IMG/VR virus record: IMGVR_UViG_3300027805_001017
Location: 1 to 34,213 of that record
From: a virus
Length of the DNA: 34,213 nt
Direction: 5' to 3' (one strand)
Shown: one piece after another, positions 33,826 through 34,213 of the stretch
How the letters are laid out: the number at the start of each line of letters is the position of its first letter
How positions within the stretch are numbered: the first letter of the stretch is position 1
Program-made: the position numbers and the translations under genes
Notes under the pieces: generated by a model
Told to the model about the DNA's origin: nothing
What the model saw: the letters and a program-made list of their open reading frames with translations, nothing else
The model's database searches: none

Positions 33826-34097
33826 TTGAAAGGGTCAAATTTGGACCTTTCTCCGGGGGCATATGTCTCGCCTCGTCGCCATTGGTTCACCTTACCGAGT
33901 TCCTCATTGACGCTGAGAGTGTGCTTATTTCCGTAGATGTCTTTCTTCATCTTAACGCCCCTCTTTAGGCTGCTTTCGGAGCGACGAAGGTCTTCGAGTT
34001 TGGAAAACGGGATGCCTTGCTTTTTCTTGGACCAAGCGGAGACGCCCTTAGTAAACATCTTGGACGCCGACTTGAGCAACTTCTTAGGAACCTTCAT
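33822..34097 (-). CDS. Hypothetical lysine-rich protein, 91 aa
   Basis: Unrecognised. About a quarter of the residues are Lys or Arg. The N-terminus (MKVPKKLLKSASKMFTKGVS) is a cationic amphipathic helix like those of two proteins at 16765-17580 and 19107-19616. The middle has a second basic helix (FSKLEDLRRSESSLKRGVKM) and the end is extended (GETYAPGERSKFDPFK). Nucleic-acid or membrane binding fits the composition but is not proven. Both ends overlap the neighbouring genes by four bases (ATGA), so it is part of the same coupled series. Confidence 0.75.
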   Translation of the reverse strand: MKVPKKLLKSASKMFTKGVSAWSKKKQGIPFSKLEDLRRSESSLKRGVKMKKDIYGNKHTLSVNEELGKVNQWRRGETYAPGERSKFDPFK

Positions 34098-34213
34098 CGG
34101 GACTGACGCTTCTGTCGCTGGTAGTAGTTGTAGCCATCAACGGCACCGCCGACGGCGAGACCGCCTGCGACGACCCGCTTGCCTGCACGGACCTGCTTGC
34201 TGGTGTAGCGGGG
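34094..34213 (-). CDS. C-terminal fragment of a protein entering from the right edge (39 codons seen)
   Basis: The frame is open from the right window edge to TGA at 34094-34096, where the stop overlaps the next ATG (ATGA). The visible end has a basic stretch (TSKQVRAGKRVV), a short Gly/Ala/Val-rich hydrophobic run (AGGLAVGGAVDG) and a Tyr/Gln/Arg tail (YNYYQRQKRQSR). It could be the end of a small membrane or membrane-anchored protein. Its start and size are outside the window. Confidence 0.6.
   Translation of the reverse strand, partial: PRYTSKQVRAGKRVVAGGLAVGGAVDGYNYYQRQKRQSR

Noticed and set aside
1-34213. tRNA genes, CRISPR arrays, insertion sequences, integrase or attachment sites
   Set aside because: None was seen; the window is coding on one strand almost throughout, with no spaced repeats, cloverleaf candidates or transposase-like frames.

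Overview
The window is part of the genome of a tailed double-stranded DNA bacteriophage (Caudoviricetes). Every gene I can support lies on the minus strand, so the region reads from high to low coordinates. It holds the classic head set in order: terminase large subunit, portal, scaffold-like protein and an SU10-type major capsid protein. These are followed by a putative head-tail adaptor, beta-rich tail proteins and a possible tail nozzle. There is no sheath, no tail-tube pair and no ordinary tape-measure gene, which points to a short-tailed (podovirus-like) virion. The host cannot be named from sequence. GC is about mid-50s by eye, arginine is often AGG, and most genes lack a clear Shine-Dalgarno sequence.

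Layout in transcription order. (1) 34213-33007: the end of one gene, then three small genes of unknown function (91, 34 and 237 aa). The 34-aa product is a one-helix membrane protein. (2) 33010-26135: head module with terminase (542 aa), a 68-aa MerR/excisionase-type helix-turn-helix protein, portal (752 aa), an 89-aa protein, scaffold-like protein (326 aa) and major capsid protein (481 aa). The only real non-coding gap (76 nt) precedes the scaffold gene. (3) 26123-20915: connector and tail module, with an unknown 116-aa protein, a probable adaptor (248 aa), a 97-aa beta-sandwich-like protein, an aromatic-rich 243-aa protein, two glycine/serine/beta-rich proteins (321 and 230 aa) and a 477-aa possible nozzle. 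(4) 20915-15800: six virion-internal-like proteins (233, 198, 169, 505, 271 and 321 aa), several with cationic amphipathic N-termini. (5) 15800 to the left edge: one open reading frame of at least 5266 codons that does not end inside the window.

The giant protein is the most interesting item. It has features of the phage 'polyvalent protein' (DarB-like) class: a zincin-like domain with HEAQH at residues 2096-2100, and a C-terminal region carrying the linked motifs of the EExQSD family (a GLxxFL...TKEEV segment near 4287-4307, EELQSD at 4662-4667, a W..xRAL..xxD segment after 5219). Two further candidate metal motifs are HEVLSH at 618 and HEVRH at 4771. Its place at the end of the virion-gene series suggests, by analogy with T7 gp16, N4 vRNAP and P1 DarB, that it is packaged in the head and delivered into the cell. 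Genes are packed with 1-8 nt overlaps (TAATG, ATGA) or gaps of a few bases, so translational coupling is probably general.
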